A stretch of 64,000 bases of DNA from Gnetum montanum (lineage: Eukaryota; Streptophyta; Gnetopsida; Gnetales; Gnetaceae): assembly GCA_015680685.1 (NCBI GenBank), contig MNCI01016492.1, positions 349,417 to 413,416 of the forward strand. Direction: 5' to 3'. Shown here piece after piece: positions 1 to 11,628 of this stretch. The translations under genes and the position numbers were made by a program. Position 1 is the first letter of the stretch. Every line of letters begins with the position of its first letter. The notes under the pieces are model-generated. The model made no database searches and was not told where the DNA came from. It saw nothing but the letters and a program-made list of their open reading frames with translations.

Positions 1-12
1 ACTTTTTCCTAG

Positions 13-3000
13 GTGCCACTTAATATGCTTTTGGTTGATATGCAAGATCAAAGTATGAGCACCTGGGAGAAAATCAGTTTGCCTTTGTGTCTACATGGAC
101 CTCATGGTGATATTAAATTGTGTATTGACCATAATTTCCTAGATCTTGAATTTGAGAGTTTTGTAGACCACATAGCCTCAATAGAGAAAACTCTAGACTA
201 GCCTAAAAGGCTAGCCAAAACCCTTGATTTAGAAGCAAAAGACCTAACTAAAGATCCTTTAGTTGAGGTTCCTATCACAACACATAATGGTGAGGAGAAA
301 ACCCTTAAATTAAGTTTCACACTAGAGCCTCAATGTGCCCAAGACATTACTTAACTCTTATAAAATAACATTAAGGCATTTTCCTAGTCATATGAAGATA
401 TGTTGGGCATAGACCCACATCTAGTCTAGCACAACATCATACTAGATCCTAGCATTAGGCCAGTTAAACAAAAAGTCTACAAGATTAGACCTAATTTATC
501 TTTGGTAGTTCGTGATGAAATCTCAAAGCTCTACCAAGAAAGTTTCATTCTGGTTGTTGATTATGCAGAATGGGTATCCAATATAGTGGTAGTCTCTATG
601 AAAAATGGGAGTATCAGTATTTGTATTGATTTTCAAGACCTAAATAAAGCCATCATCAAGGATGACTTTCCTTTGCCTACTATTGATTAACTTATCGATA
701 CTATAACCAAACATACCTTATTATACTTTATGGATGGATTCTTGGGATATAATCAAATTAAAATCAACCAAGAACATGAACTCAACACAAAAATTATCAC
801 CCCATGAGGTACTTTTTATTATATCATTGTGTCCTTTGGCCTTAACAATGTTAGGGTAACATACCAAAGAGCCATGACCTATATCTTCAGTGATTACATG
901 TTAGGTTGTCTTAATGATTATGTAGATGACATAGTCATGAAGTCTAAAATAGCCAACAACCATGACAATGACCTTGATCTTGTGCTTAAATGATGCCTCA
1001 AATATGATCTTAGGCTTAATCCTAAGAAGTGTATCTTTAGTATCAAGATCAGTAAGATTCTTGGCTTTGTAGTCTCTGAGGTAGGGATAAGAGTAGATCC
1101 TTATAAGGTTAAGGCCATATCCAAATTGGTAGCACCTACCAACCTTAAATAATGTCAGGGATTACAAGGTAGAATATAGTTTATTTGTAGGTTTATTGCT
1201 AGGCTTACAAATAAGTTATAATCCATGCACCACTTACTTAAGAAAGAAGTTCACTATGAGTGGACAACTCAGTGCTAGGAAGCCTTTTAAGCAAGAGTTG
1301 ATGCAACTACTTACAATCTATTCTCTACATGAGGAAAAGTCATTTTACATTTATCTCATCATTTATGATACATCTATTGCCTTTATAATCTATCAGAAAC
1401 ATGATGACAAAGTAGAAATGCTTGTATACTACATTAGCCATGCATTAGAAGCCCACGAGATCCAATAGACTAAAGTGGAGAAGCATTTTCTAACACTACT
1501 CTCCTCTTTGAAGAAATGGAGACACTACCTCTTTATAAGCCAAGTTAACATAATTTGCAAGGATAAAATACTCAATGCCATAATGACTAACATCTACAAA
1601 AGTAGTCGTATAGCTTGATAGAAAGCCATAACTATAGAATTTAATCTCCATTATGTCTCTTAGTCATCAACAAAAGGAAAAGATATAGCCATATAGCTCA
1701 GACTTTTACCTATTGATGATTGAGTAGCCATAGATCTTCAGTTCCCTAATGAACACATTGCCATAGTTAGCCAAGTGCCTAAGGGCTATGAGGTAATCAT
1801 GAACTTTGATGGAGCTTCAACTGCCCATGGGGCTAGTGTTGCTACCACCATAACATTCCCATTTGGTGAAATCCAATCCTTTACCTATAATTTTTGGCTT
1901 CCATGTACCAATAACATAGAAAAATATGAGGGTTTGATCAAAGGGATGATTGTAGCTCGTGACCTAGGAATTAGATACCTAGCCATCAAAGGCAATTCGC
2001 AACTCATGGTTAGTCAAGTAATCAAAGTCTATGCATGTAAAGCTAAGCACTTACAACCTTATTGTGACCTAGGAAAGCAATTATTACAACATTTCATGGA
2101 TGTTTATATCCAACACATACCTCAAAATTAGAACATCATAACTGATGGAATTACAACATTAGCACTTAGTGTGATGCTAGATGTGTTTAGCAAGTTACCC
2201 ACCTTAACCATGGACTATGCTACTCCCATTACACTTAACATTAAGGGTATCTTTGTGGCCATCATTCATACTACTCCTCTCAAGTAGTGGTATGACAATA
2301 TCAAATTTTACCTTATGCATGATAAATCCTGATAAGTCTTGACTAGTTCTTAGAACAATGTCATATGCAAGTGGTTGAAGCAGTATGTCATCATAGGTTA
2401 TAGCACATTATGTTGACAATCCTATGATGGCATACTCCAAAAGTGTTTGGGCAAAACCAAAGCCAAAACAATCCTAAAGGAGATTCATAAGGGTATTTAT
2501 AGTGGACATATAGGAGCTAGAGCCATGGCCACTAAGATTAGATGGCTAGGCTACTATTGGCCCCATATGAAAAATGACTACCTGCAAAAGGTTAAGCAAT
2601 GTGACACATGCCAATGATATAGCAACTTGATACATGTATCACCAATAGAATTACATATGACCTAGATAACACGGCCATTTCAGCAATGGGGGTTGGATAT
2701 CATTGGACCTATAATTCCTAAGTATACCATAGAACATAGCTTCATCATCACCACAAATGAATACATTACCAAGTGGGTTGAAACTATTTTGCTAAGACCA
2801 CATTTGAACAAGTTTGCAAGTTTATTCTAGATAACATTGTAGCTTATTTTGGCATACCCATGACCATAGTTACAAATAATGGACCTTAATTTAGTAGCCA
2901 AGAAACCAAGAAGTTTTATAACAACCTAGGCATTAATCATTCTTTCTCATTTCCTTACTACCCCCAAGCCAATGGACAAGCAAAAGCAAGCAATGATGCC

Positions 3001-3531
3001 ATCATCAACTTGCTCAAGAAGATGCTTAATAATAATAAGTGGAAGTGGCATGAGTGTCTTGTCCATGCACTATGGGCATATAGAAAAACCTATCACATGG
3101 CAACCAACATGACCCCTTGCAGCCTTGTTTATGGTTCTAAAGCCATTTTTTCTCTTGAATTGCAGGTGCCATCACTCCAAGTAGCCTTGACTGACTTCAT
3201 CAACAATGAGTAGAGCAAGGAGTTACATATACCAGTACTAGATTTGGTGGAAGAGTGGTGTATGCAAGTGATTGCTCACATCAAGCACTATCAAGAAAGG
3301 TAGAAGTAACAACATTATCATAACCTAACCATGCACAAGATCAAGGAGGGGAACCTCATCCTCAAGGCCATTTGTGATCATGCAGCCAAATTCTTAGCCA
3401 ATTAGGAAGGGCCCTTCCTTGTCATTTGTCATAAGAGCCTATGAAAATTGAGCATTTAGAATAGCTGACATGAATGGAAATGAACTAGTCAATTTATAAA
3501 TCATTCCTATTTGAAGCCATACTACATGTAG
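13..3531 (+). pseudogene. pol: pol of element A (RT, RNase H, integrase), broken
   Basis: Pol of a Ty3/gypsy element, which would have copied element RNA and integrated the cDNA. RT starts with a segment matching the pre-RT region of D and E. RDEISKLYQ lies near 515, DFQDLNKA near 630 and the active-site YVDD at 919-930. RNase H spans about 1775-2131 with FDGAS and KYEGL, but the usual GDSQL reads GNSQL, so one catalytic Asp is lost. Integrase has the HHCC zinc segment near 2490-2620 and GLDIIGP near 2690. The second catalytic Asp is Asn (TNNGP, 2872-2886) and the expected Glu of GQAEASN is Lys (AAA, 2983-2985). Many in-frame stops are present, several at Gln positions (for example GPQ to GP-stop near 2887). 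It cannot encode working enzymes. Confidence 0.92.
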
Positions 3532-3554
3532 CCAATAGATCGACAACAAGTGAA

Positions 3555-3665
3555 CTTGCTTTCAATGGTCCACTACAACATTAAACTAGCAACATGACCT
3601 GCTAAGGCCTTAAACTAGTATCATGGTCCACCTTGACCTTAAAATAGCAACATTGGTAACCTAGA
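3555..3665 (+). repeat. 3'UTR short repeats of element A (CCTTAAACTAGYA motif)
   Basis: Three or four degenerate units of about 30 bp follow the integrase frame, each ending in a form of CCTTAAACTAGCAACAT and starting with a form of GGTCCACY. The same motif occurs after the integrase of B, D and E and again after the protease of B and E, so it belongs to the family and not to this copy alone. Confidence 0.7.
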
Positions 3666-3717
3666 TAGCTTGATTCTCATGTGACCTTTATAAATTATAA
3701 CATTATAATATGAAGTG

Positions 3718-3782
3718 ATGTTTTGTATTCTTTGTCAATGTCTCTCAGTTTAATCCTCCAAAAACCAACAAAGAGAGGCCAT
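3718..3782 (+). other. Polypurine tract and stem-loop region, element A
   Basis: The purine run CAAAGAGAGGCC sits just before the LTR start TGAAAT, as expected for the plus-strand primer of reverse transcription. Upstream is TTTTGTATTCTTTGTCAATG, the left arm of an inverted repeat better kept in D and G. Here the stem is degraded. Confidence 0.75.
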
Positions 3783-4398
3783 TGAAATACTACAAAATTT
3801 TGCATGTTATAATCAATCCTTATCATGTAGCTTTCACCCCATGGAACCTAAGGTAAACTTTCATTGTAAATATGAAAATTGTGATCCATAATGGAAAATT
3901 TCACAAACTTTATGCTTTTCGAGCTAAAAAATGCCTCATAAGTGGTCAAAGCTTCATTCCTCAAGTGAAAAAATTCACTTACTGTCTATATTTGGGCATG
4001 GGGGCCATAGGGGAGGTGGTGTTAAAAATGCGTTTTGGAATGTTAGAAAAGGAAATTTGATAGGTTTTATTTGGGGCAGGAGGGGGGGTAGACATTTTTC
4101 TACACTAAAATCACATGCAAGGGGATAGATCTCACCTACCCCTATTGTGGAAGGGGGGTGGTTTGAAAAATTTCCCTTCCTTCAATGTGAAGATCAAAGG
4201 TACATTTTGGAAAATTTTCCTTCAAACTAGAAAGTTTTCCCCAAACTTGAAAACTTTTCCCCTAGCTTCAAAATTTTCACCCTAGCTTGGAAACTTTCCC
4301 CCTAGCCTGGAAAGTTCCTCTTGTCCCCCCCCCCCCCCCCCAGCATGGAATCCACAAGAAGCAAAATTCATTAAGTTATGCACTTTAATGTTGACTAG
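3783..4398 (+). repeat. LTR of A/D family, first part (before insertion of B)
   Basis: The LTR starts TGAAATACTACAAAA and can be followed along the D LTR at 51277 (shared landmarks: AAAAATGCCTCA and GCGTTTTGGAATGT versus GCCTTTTGGAATGT). A poly-C run at about 4326-4341 is a likely homopolymer trouble spot. The last five bases, ACTAG (4394-4398), are the target site duplicated by element B. Confidence 0.85.
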
Positions 4399-6111
4399 TG
4401 AAACATCCTAAAAAATGTGGGATCATCCTTGCTTCACCAAGCTCTTGCAGTTCGCACAACACTATGGCAATTCATCTAGAGAAGAACGTTCTGAGTCCAA
4501 GTCAGCCAGCTCGGCAAATTTTCTACTTTGAGCATGGACAGGTTCTGTACCATCCTGCCCACCCACCAAAGTAGCGTAAACAACCAACAGCCTACTCAGA
4601 AACAGTGTGCAGAATCAGTAGCAGCATCTTGGATGTGCAAGAAATAGTTCGGCAAGCTTTCTAAGTCATGAAGCCTGCTACACTATGCTACGTTATGTAG
4701 CGTAGCAAGCTTCAGAAGATGATGGAAGAACGAAGTGCTATGCTACGCAACGTCACACAACGTAGCATAACAACGACTTCACTACCCACTCCCCTCACCC
4801 AATTTCAAGTTTTTCAATGATGTCCCTTTCCGTCAAGAAGTGGAGGACCATGTCTACTGCTATGCTACACTGAGATACATGGTGCAGCAAAGTGTAGCAA
4901 TCCTACGGGATAGACAGAAGGCAGTTCAAAAGGTAGAGTCAATGGAGTTCGCAAGACTTGCATCATAGGAGAAAGGTTTGCAAATAAGCAAAGCTTTCAC
5001 GTCTAAGGAAAGTTGCGTAGCGTAGCAAGCATGTGACATATAGCAGAACATGTAACAAAGTGCTACGCTATGCCAAGCAGAATACGTCACAAAGCACAAC
5101 AAGGCATACAGGTGGTTGTCTAACATCAATGCACTCCACCTAATTGGACCGTTGGCACACGTCTCCAGACGTTGACGGTGCGATTACGACATGGTAGGAT
5201 CATAGTTATTTCATGGCAGGATCGCATCACAATGGTCTTATAGGCCCAATGGTCATAGATGACTCAATTGGTGCTAGTAAGACAACACAAGCCTATGGCA
5301 CGTAGCATTCAAACCATCCCTTTTTGCTTACCTTCAGTCCTATAAATACCCTGGAAAATAGCATGTAGCAGGCCGGAAAATTTTAAGAAGTACCCACAAT
5401 TTGGAAAAGTTTGCAATTCTTAAAGTTGGTAATTTTAAAAGAGTTTGCATCTTTCTTGAAGAAAATAGCTTCCAAGTAGTGGAAACTTGGAAATTCTGAA
5501 ACAAAGATTTCCCCTCTCTCCAACATTGTAATATCAAAGTCATCTATCTAACACTGTAAACAACAAGTCTCTCTCGGCTGGCATGAGCTCCCCATCTCTG
5601 TTCTACCACCTTGGTAGAATCCCACATTGTTTGTACATGAGTTCACGTCCAAGCGCATAGCTCTTCTTGCTTAGCATGCCCTGGTTACCCTCGGGATTTC
5701 TACACTCTTTCACGCTATGCATCCGATAGTATCTACCCTAACCAAGCAAGTTTGTAGCTTCGAAGTGGTGCATGTTTCTAACCAAACTTTACTTTATCTC
5801 TTGTTTTTTGTCTCATTTTTGCATTATTTTCTATCTTATTCGCCTTTAAGCATTACTTTGTATTACTATCGCATTTTTACAGTTTTTCCCCTACTTAATT
5901 TACCCTTAAGCATTATCTCGCATTTCACATCATTTACGTTACAAAAGGCTATATTGATGCCGATGTAAGTCCCTGTTTGATTGACTAGACCGTTTAGGGC
6001 ACCCTGTGTCTGCACACACCCAGCACAGCCCTCCCACGGATACAGGGTTGGAACTGTCACGTCTGCTGACCCTTGGTGTTGTTCCAGCCGTCGATGTTTT
6101 TGGTCGCTACA
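4399..6111 (+). repeat. 5' LTR of element B
   Basis: 1713 bp, starting TGAAACATCC and ending TCGCTACA. U3 holds several imperfect palindromes of the GCTACGC/GCGTAGC type around 4670-5060. A TATA box lies at 5341. Polyadenylation signals cannot be assigned by eye. It aligns along its whole length with the 3' LTR at 14876; the visible differences are largely C/T and G/A transitions. Confidence 0.93.
5341..5348 (+). promoter_or_regulatory. TATA box, B 5' LTR
   Basis: TATAAATA in the context CCTATAAATACC. The same box occurs at the matching position of the 3' LTR (15836), and in the E and F LTRs on the other strand, so it is the conserved LTR promoter. Confidence 0.75.
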
Positions 6112-6117
6112 GTTTTC

Positions 6118-6135
6118 TAGTGCTAGAAGAAGGGC
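6118..6135 (+). other. Primer binding site of B (tRNA-Asn)
   Basis: Six bases after the LTR, TAGTGCTAGAAGAAGGGC matches the complement of the 3' end of plant tRNA-Asn (perfect form TGGCGCTAGAAGGAGGGC) with three differences, all transitions. The E and F sites confirm the assignment. Confidence 0.75.
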
Positions 6136-6169
6136 CTTTTGGTGTCTTTGCCACATTTCATGGTAGTTC

Positions 6170-7035
6170 TGTGAGCCTTCTACACCCTAGTACACACGAG
6201 CATAAACGCAACACCCTCTTGCGATTGTTTGCACTTTGTGTGGTGCAGATCGGTCACCCTGACAGTTCCTCAAGAACCCTATAGAACACAAGGCCTCCGA
6301 TCGCCGATTAACTAGCTCATTCTACGGTTGCCTTGCATGCGTTCTATACCCCATCCCATGTGGTACAGAGTGGTCACCTCGATGGTTCCTCTAGGATCCT
6401 ATGAGACATAAAGCTTGCCTAATTTCTAGTTAGCTTGCCAATCCTATGGTTGTCTTGCCTGCGTTCTGTACTCCATCCCATGTGGTACAAACTAGTCGCC
6501 TCGACGGTCCCCCCGGGATCCTGTGAGACATAAAGCCTACTTGGTTGCTAGTTAATTTTCTCATCTTATGGTAGTCTTGTACACTTTCAACACCCTGGAT
6601 CGCATTAGCATAGACTTGACACCCACCTATGGTTGTTTACATGTCATACAGTGTAGATCGGTTGCCTCGACGGTTCCTTCGGAACCCTATGAGACACAAA
6701 GCCTTTCGACGATGGTTTAACTTGCCTTTCCTTTCTATTGTAGTCTTGCACACGCTTTGCATCCTAGCACACACAGGCATAAACATGACACCCTTTGAGG
6801 TTGTTTACGCCTTGTGTGGTGTAGGTCGGTCGCCTCGACGGCCCCTCTGGGATCCTACCGAACATAAAGCCTTCTTTATCGCTTGTCAATTGAACTTGTC
6901 TTACAATAGTCTTGCATGTGCTCTGCACCTCATTGCACATTGGCATAAACATAATACCCTTTCAGGTTGTTTACACTTTTTGTGGTATAGATCGGTCATC
7001 TCGATGACTCCTCCAGAATTCAGCAAGACATAAAG
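6170..7035 (+). repeat. Tandem repeats in B leader between primer site and gag
   Basis: Six units share a core like CGCCTCGACGGTTCCTC followed by GGATCCTATGAGACATAAAGC. Cores start near 6262, 6383, 6500, 6664, 6832 and 6993. Spacing falls into two classes: about 120 bp, and about 165 bp where a 45-bp GCATAAACATGACACCC-type segment is present. Short open frames here are repeat products and not genes. Confidence 0.85.
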
Positions 7036-7110
7036 CCACCTTTTGTCACTTTTTCAATCCTTCTGTTCTTTTGCACTTCTTGTAATTTTTGCATAATCAC
7101 TTGCTTAGCA

Positions 7111-9699
7111 ATGGCTTCCACCACCATCATTGTTGACACCTTCAACGCGGAGGTGCCCTTTGCAGTCCAAGGCACTACTAGTGCTGAACAACCACTGAAT
7201 CCAACGCAGGAAGCATGCTAGTCTCTCAAAATCCAAAATCGAGGACCTAAGGGACTGGCCCAACAACATGAGTGTTATAGTTTCCTTTGTGCAAAGGTGT
7301 AGGCTAATTTTCCCTTGGATTTACATGAACTCGAAGAAAAACGTAGCTTCGAGTTCTCTTACTGCAATGGGGAGGAACTCGTTCCTACCCTCAACATTTC
7401 TTTACCTTTAACACAAGCGTACCAAAGGCTTCTAGATCAACTAATCCAGTTGACCAGGCTTAGGGAACGATAAGATACAACGTCCAACCAGGATGACATC
7501 TTTCAAGATGGATAGCAGGAACTCGATTCCCAATCTAATGAGGGAGGTCAAGCCAACCCCGTTCCTGTCCTGCCTACCTAGTTCTTCTGGGCCAACTTGC
7601 TATCTGTCACCGCCCCCTTTTTCATCCCACCTACGCTTCAGCTACCTACAACTAGAACTGCAATGGGTAGCCATGCTACATTCTTAGTGCATCATCACCC
7701 CTATTTCCTAGTTGCACTCGCAGCAATTGTGCCACCGCAAGCTATTTATCAATAGGTTCCCACAGTGCGCAATATGCCTATCACGGCTACCCTACCGCAT
7801 GACCATACTATACATACTTTGCAACCAAACATAACTCCTATGCTAATTCCTACGTATGCATCTATTCCACCCACTATGATGGGCCTAGGCCCATCCACGT
7901 GGTGGACCTCGTTCGCCTCTTCGTCTCTTCTACAACCGTCGCAGATGTCTCACTATGTTTGCCCACAAGCCTACCCAACCTCGCAAATGGTACATCTTGG
8001 CACGGGGCCATGGTCTGTCCCATTGGTAATCCAAATGGCCTATCTGGGGACTCAACTCACTATTCCTACTCCGACAATACCACCCACCAGGTGGTGGACA
8101 ATGCAAACAGCACCTTTAGTGGGGGTGGCCCCAACAGCACCGCCGATGGGTCAAATCGCCACCGCCACCATGCCACATGTGGGATTTGCCTTTGCAGTCC
8201 CTCAACCATCTACAATGTCACCAGGTCTAGACCAAGCATTTCAGCTCATCCAGACCCTAACTAAGGAAGTAAAATTCCTCAAAGCTGTTGGTTCCGATAC
8301 GGTACAAGTCATGGACTTTTATTAGGATGACCCCGTCAACCCTGCAATCCCTACTTTGATATTACCACCAGGGATGTCTCTCCCATACTTCACGAAGTAC
8401 GATAGGAAAGGGGATCCCAATACACATCTCGTCACTTTCCAGTCAGAGTCTTTGCTATTGCAACAATGGCCACATACGATCATTCACATCTTCATCATGT
8501 CCCTAGCCGAGAAAGCCCTAGATTGGTACCACGCGTTGCCACATTCATCCATTTCGAATTTGGAAGAACTCTTGACCCAGTTTGTGACACGCTTCAAGTA
8601 CAACTTGAAGTTAGAAACCATGTTGGATCAACTGATGGACGTGAAACAAGACCCACTAGAACCAATCCAAAAATTCATTCAACGTTGGAGCATGACCCTT
8701 AACGAAATCTGTGCGCCCATCGTGGAGGCTCACTTGGTAGTCATCTTTAAGGGTGCAGTGAATAACTTTATCAAGTCCAAACTGTATTACCTCGCTCCAT
8801 GCTCTCTTAGCCAAGCTTTCGCTTAGATGAAAAGCATACAAGACGTGGCCGAGGCAAGCAAAGACCTGGCCTACATCACTTACAAGAACAGCTTTGTAAA
8901 AAAGGATAAGGATAAGGCCCCAACAACTACAATGGTCAATGTGGCTCCCAAGGTTAAGCCCAAATCTAGCAACAATGGAAGCAAGAATAACAAGAAACCT
9001 TCCATACCTATGACTGACTCTGCGCCCAAACTAGGCTAAGCATCACAACCTACCGCACCTGTGCCTGAGACATCTGCATATATTAAATCCAACTTTGAGC
9101 ATAAAGATCATTCAAAATACACCCCACTGCCTCTCAAATCTTCAAAACTCCTAAAGAAACTATTGACAGCAGGATACATTCAACACAAGTAGATGTCGGA
9201 GGAAGAAAACATGAGACATCGACGCTACTGTGCACTCCTTAGGAATCCCTCTTTGGCCCTGTCCAATGAGCCTCTGGTTCCTAGGGGTTTCAAGCTAGAC
9301 AAGTTTTGTGACTATCACCAACTATGTGGTCACACCATGGATTATTGTCTATCTTTGCAGGATGACATCCAAAGATTGATCGACCTAGGAAAGTTGGCGC
9401 TAGATAAAAGTAGCCCAGTACGTCTTGAAAATCAATCTATGCATGTCTACATAGATCCCCTCAACACCAATAATGTCGGTTACGTAATCAATGCCATCAG
9501 TATTGACAATGATTCCATGCCACCTTTCCAGCCATTTGTGATTCGTGTGCCTCAATGTAGTGCACCAATACCACCAATGGTTGGTCCAAGTTCGCAACCA
9601 CCATTCATTCCGAAAGTCCCACCACCGACATCTACCTTCACACCACCTATTGATGGGGCCGATGTCTTTGACAATCCCCATCCTGTGCAACAACATTAA
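7111..9699 (+). pseudogene. gag: gag of element B
   Basis: Gag polyprotein that would have formed the virus-like particle. The start is the ATG at 7111 (MASTTIIVD); the same frame is followed to 9699 despite stops. In order: an N-terminal segment like the LRRSLRLQG region of F, a Pro/Gln/Thr-rich spacer (7765-8330), the retrotransposon gag domain (about 8370-8830: PGMSLPYFTKY, ALDWYHALP, FIQRW, KSKLYYL), a Lys-rich linker, and the knuckle FCDYHQLCGHTMDYC near 9307, which is C-x2-H-x4-H-x4-C. After that come repeated proline-rich segments with PFVIRVP-like motifs. No frameshift is seen in 2.6 kb, only nonsense codons. Confidence 0.9.
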
Positions 9700-9949
9700 C
9701 CAACCTCCTCGACCCACAAGGTAAGACGCCTACTTGGTGGACAAGGCATTGAAGGGGAATACCGTCAAAAGTATCTTCCAAGCCTACGTCTTTGCCCCTC
9801 GTATTCACACCTTCATCACCAAAGATGAAGGTCAACATGATTACACAGCCTGCATTACCTTGTCGACAAGGATCTGAACCTAGGTCGAAGGTCGTCTCTC
9901 CTTGAGAGATTCGTCTTCTAGGACGAATCGAAGAGGAGGAAAGTGTCAA

Positions 9950-10840
9950 ATAGGTGGATGGCCAAGACTTCTTGGATGCCCTCACCCAGGTCGGGCAAGC
10001 CCTAAAGAAAAAAAATGCTACATTGAGTTTGTACGACCTAGTCATGACATCTGTACCTCACCACAAGGCTCTAGTCCACATGTTAATGGTGATTCCGGTC
10101 GACCAAAACATGCCAGTGAAAGAGGAAGCAATCCACTCAGTCATACTTCCCTTTGTACCCACAGAGTTTGCAATACCTTAATTAACTTTCCGCAATGATG
10201 CCGTTAAGGAAGATCCCGAAGGAGGTCAAGTGACTATGAAACCTCTCTTCATCACAATTCGGATCAGCTAACACTGGATCTGAAGGGTACACGTTGATGA
10301 CAGTGTTGCCACAAACTTCATTTCCTTCCCTATTATAGATAAGTTTGGATTGGTCGACCAAATTAAACCAACAGCAACATCGTGTTTGAGGTCCTTCAAC
10401 GGGGCATGCGTCTTGGTGAAGGGCATAGTTCATGTAAACTTTGTAGTAGGGGACCAGTTCCCCACAGACACAATGTTCATCATGGTCGAAGAAATGCTTG
10501 GGTTTAACCTGATCTTGCAAAGATCATTGTTAGCACAACTTAGGGCTGTCTCCTCGCCTATACACTAGGAAATCCACTTACCATACGTGGGTAGGGAGGT
10601 GATAATCCATGGCGATGGAGTGGTAACACAAGCAATCAGAAACATAGGCATGGAATAGGGTTCAGAAGTTACAACCTCTGAAGATGAAGTGCCTGTTCAT
10701 GCATGCATTAATCATGCAACAAAGGGATCGGTACAACAAGTTGACCCTCAAATCGAAAATGCATGGGTTGAGTTTTCCTTCCAAGTGAAGGGTAGTGATA
10801 TGAGCAGGGGCCCTAGCAAAACGCCTTGACCTTACATTTT
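9950..10840 (+). pseudogene. Protease region of element B
   Basis: Aspartic protease that would have cut Gag-Pol. It is one frame off gag. Landmarks: the linker LSLYDLVMTS (about 10021), then VHVDDSVATNF (about 10287-10320) where a retroviral protease has D-[ST]-G, then LGLVDQIKPTATSCLRSFNGA-type sequence and FNLILQRSLLAQL near 10500. E and F also have Asp-Asp in place of Asp-Thr/Ser, so this is a family trait. The frame decays after about 10570 and ends near the repeat block. Confidence 0.85.
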
Positions 10841-10969
10841 GATCAACTTAAGAAATGTCAAGAGGTAGCTATGCATAGTGTAGCAACCTGACGACTTCCC
10901 GCCCAGTCGCTATCCTTGCACATTCATTATTTCTTTGCCTTGTCAATATGCCGTCCTTTTAGCATGATA

Positions 10970-11190
10970 CGCTACGGCCCGAAATGGCCTAAAACTAGCA
11001 CCGTTGCATTTCACTTTATCAACATTCTGCTCTCTTGGCATGCTACGCCAATGGCCCGAATTGGCCTAAAACTAGCATTGTCGCCTTTTGCTTTAACTTA
11101 TTACGCAATGGCCTGAAATGGCCCAAAACTAGCAACAGCCCGAAATGGCCTAAAACTAGCAACAGCCCGAAATGGCCTAAAACTAGCGTA
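10970..11190 (+). repeat. Post-protease repeats of B (GCCCGAAATGGCCTAAAACTAGC)
   Basis: Five copies of a ~26-bp unit of the form GCCCGAAATGGCC followed by TAAAACTAGCAAC, first spaced about 77 and 58 bp and then head to tail near 11112-11190. Element E has the equivalent block at 38295-38540, also just after the protease. Confidence 0.85.
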
Positions 11191-11324
11191 CGAAAGCATG
11201 AAAACTTTATATAGTTAATACAAAATTGGTTTCCTTTCTGAAGTTTCTCATTTCATTCAAAATTTTTTCCCATTGGCAATGTTTGCAAAAATTCCAAAAA
11301 AAAAGTCCCATGCTGTCATGGGTT

Positions 11325-11604
11325 ATCTCCGTTCGCATTGCCTTCGTCGTTTACCTCCGCTTCATCTACTTGTGCATCGCCTGCTCCTGTGTTGCCCCCT
11401 GTTGGCTCTTCATTTCCTCCCTCCACGGGTCTCACACCTTCGTCATGAGCTTGTATCCCAAAGATGAAGTAGTTAGCTAAGGCAGCAAATGCAATAAATG
11501 CTAACTATAGCATAGCATTAAAGCGACTAACCTGAGGGGAGCCTGCATCGGTCTCAAGAGGTATCTGGTCTAGATCAAGCCTGAGGTGATGCCTAATCTC
11601 CTCC
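11325..11604 (-). pseudogene. Remnant of the antisense gene in B (two 3' exons)
   Basis: Read on the minus strand, 11604-11530 gives HHLRLDLDQIPLETDAGSPQ, comparable to HLRWDPAEPIDLDTAEPPS in exon 7 of the antisense gene of E. It ends CCTCAG before GTTAGT; an AG acceptor follows about 55 bases on, then an acidic Gly/Glu-rich stretch (GVRPVEGGNEEPTGG..., down to 11325) like the acidic C-terminal exon of E. Position (after protease, before RNase H) and orientation match E. The 5' part of the gene was lost together with RT. Short alignments only, so moderate confidence. Confidence 0.6.
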
Positions 11605-11628
11605 ATCGAAATATACCCATTCATTTAT

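Noticed and set aside
4680-5060. CRISPR-like array of palindromic repeats in the B LTR
   Set aside because: Units are irregular and spacers are not unique. The setting is a plant LTR.
5717-6284. Several overlapping short frames at the end of the B 5' LTR
   Set aside because: They lie across LTR, primer site and leader, on both strands, and have no counterpart in the matching 3' LTR frame.
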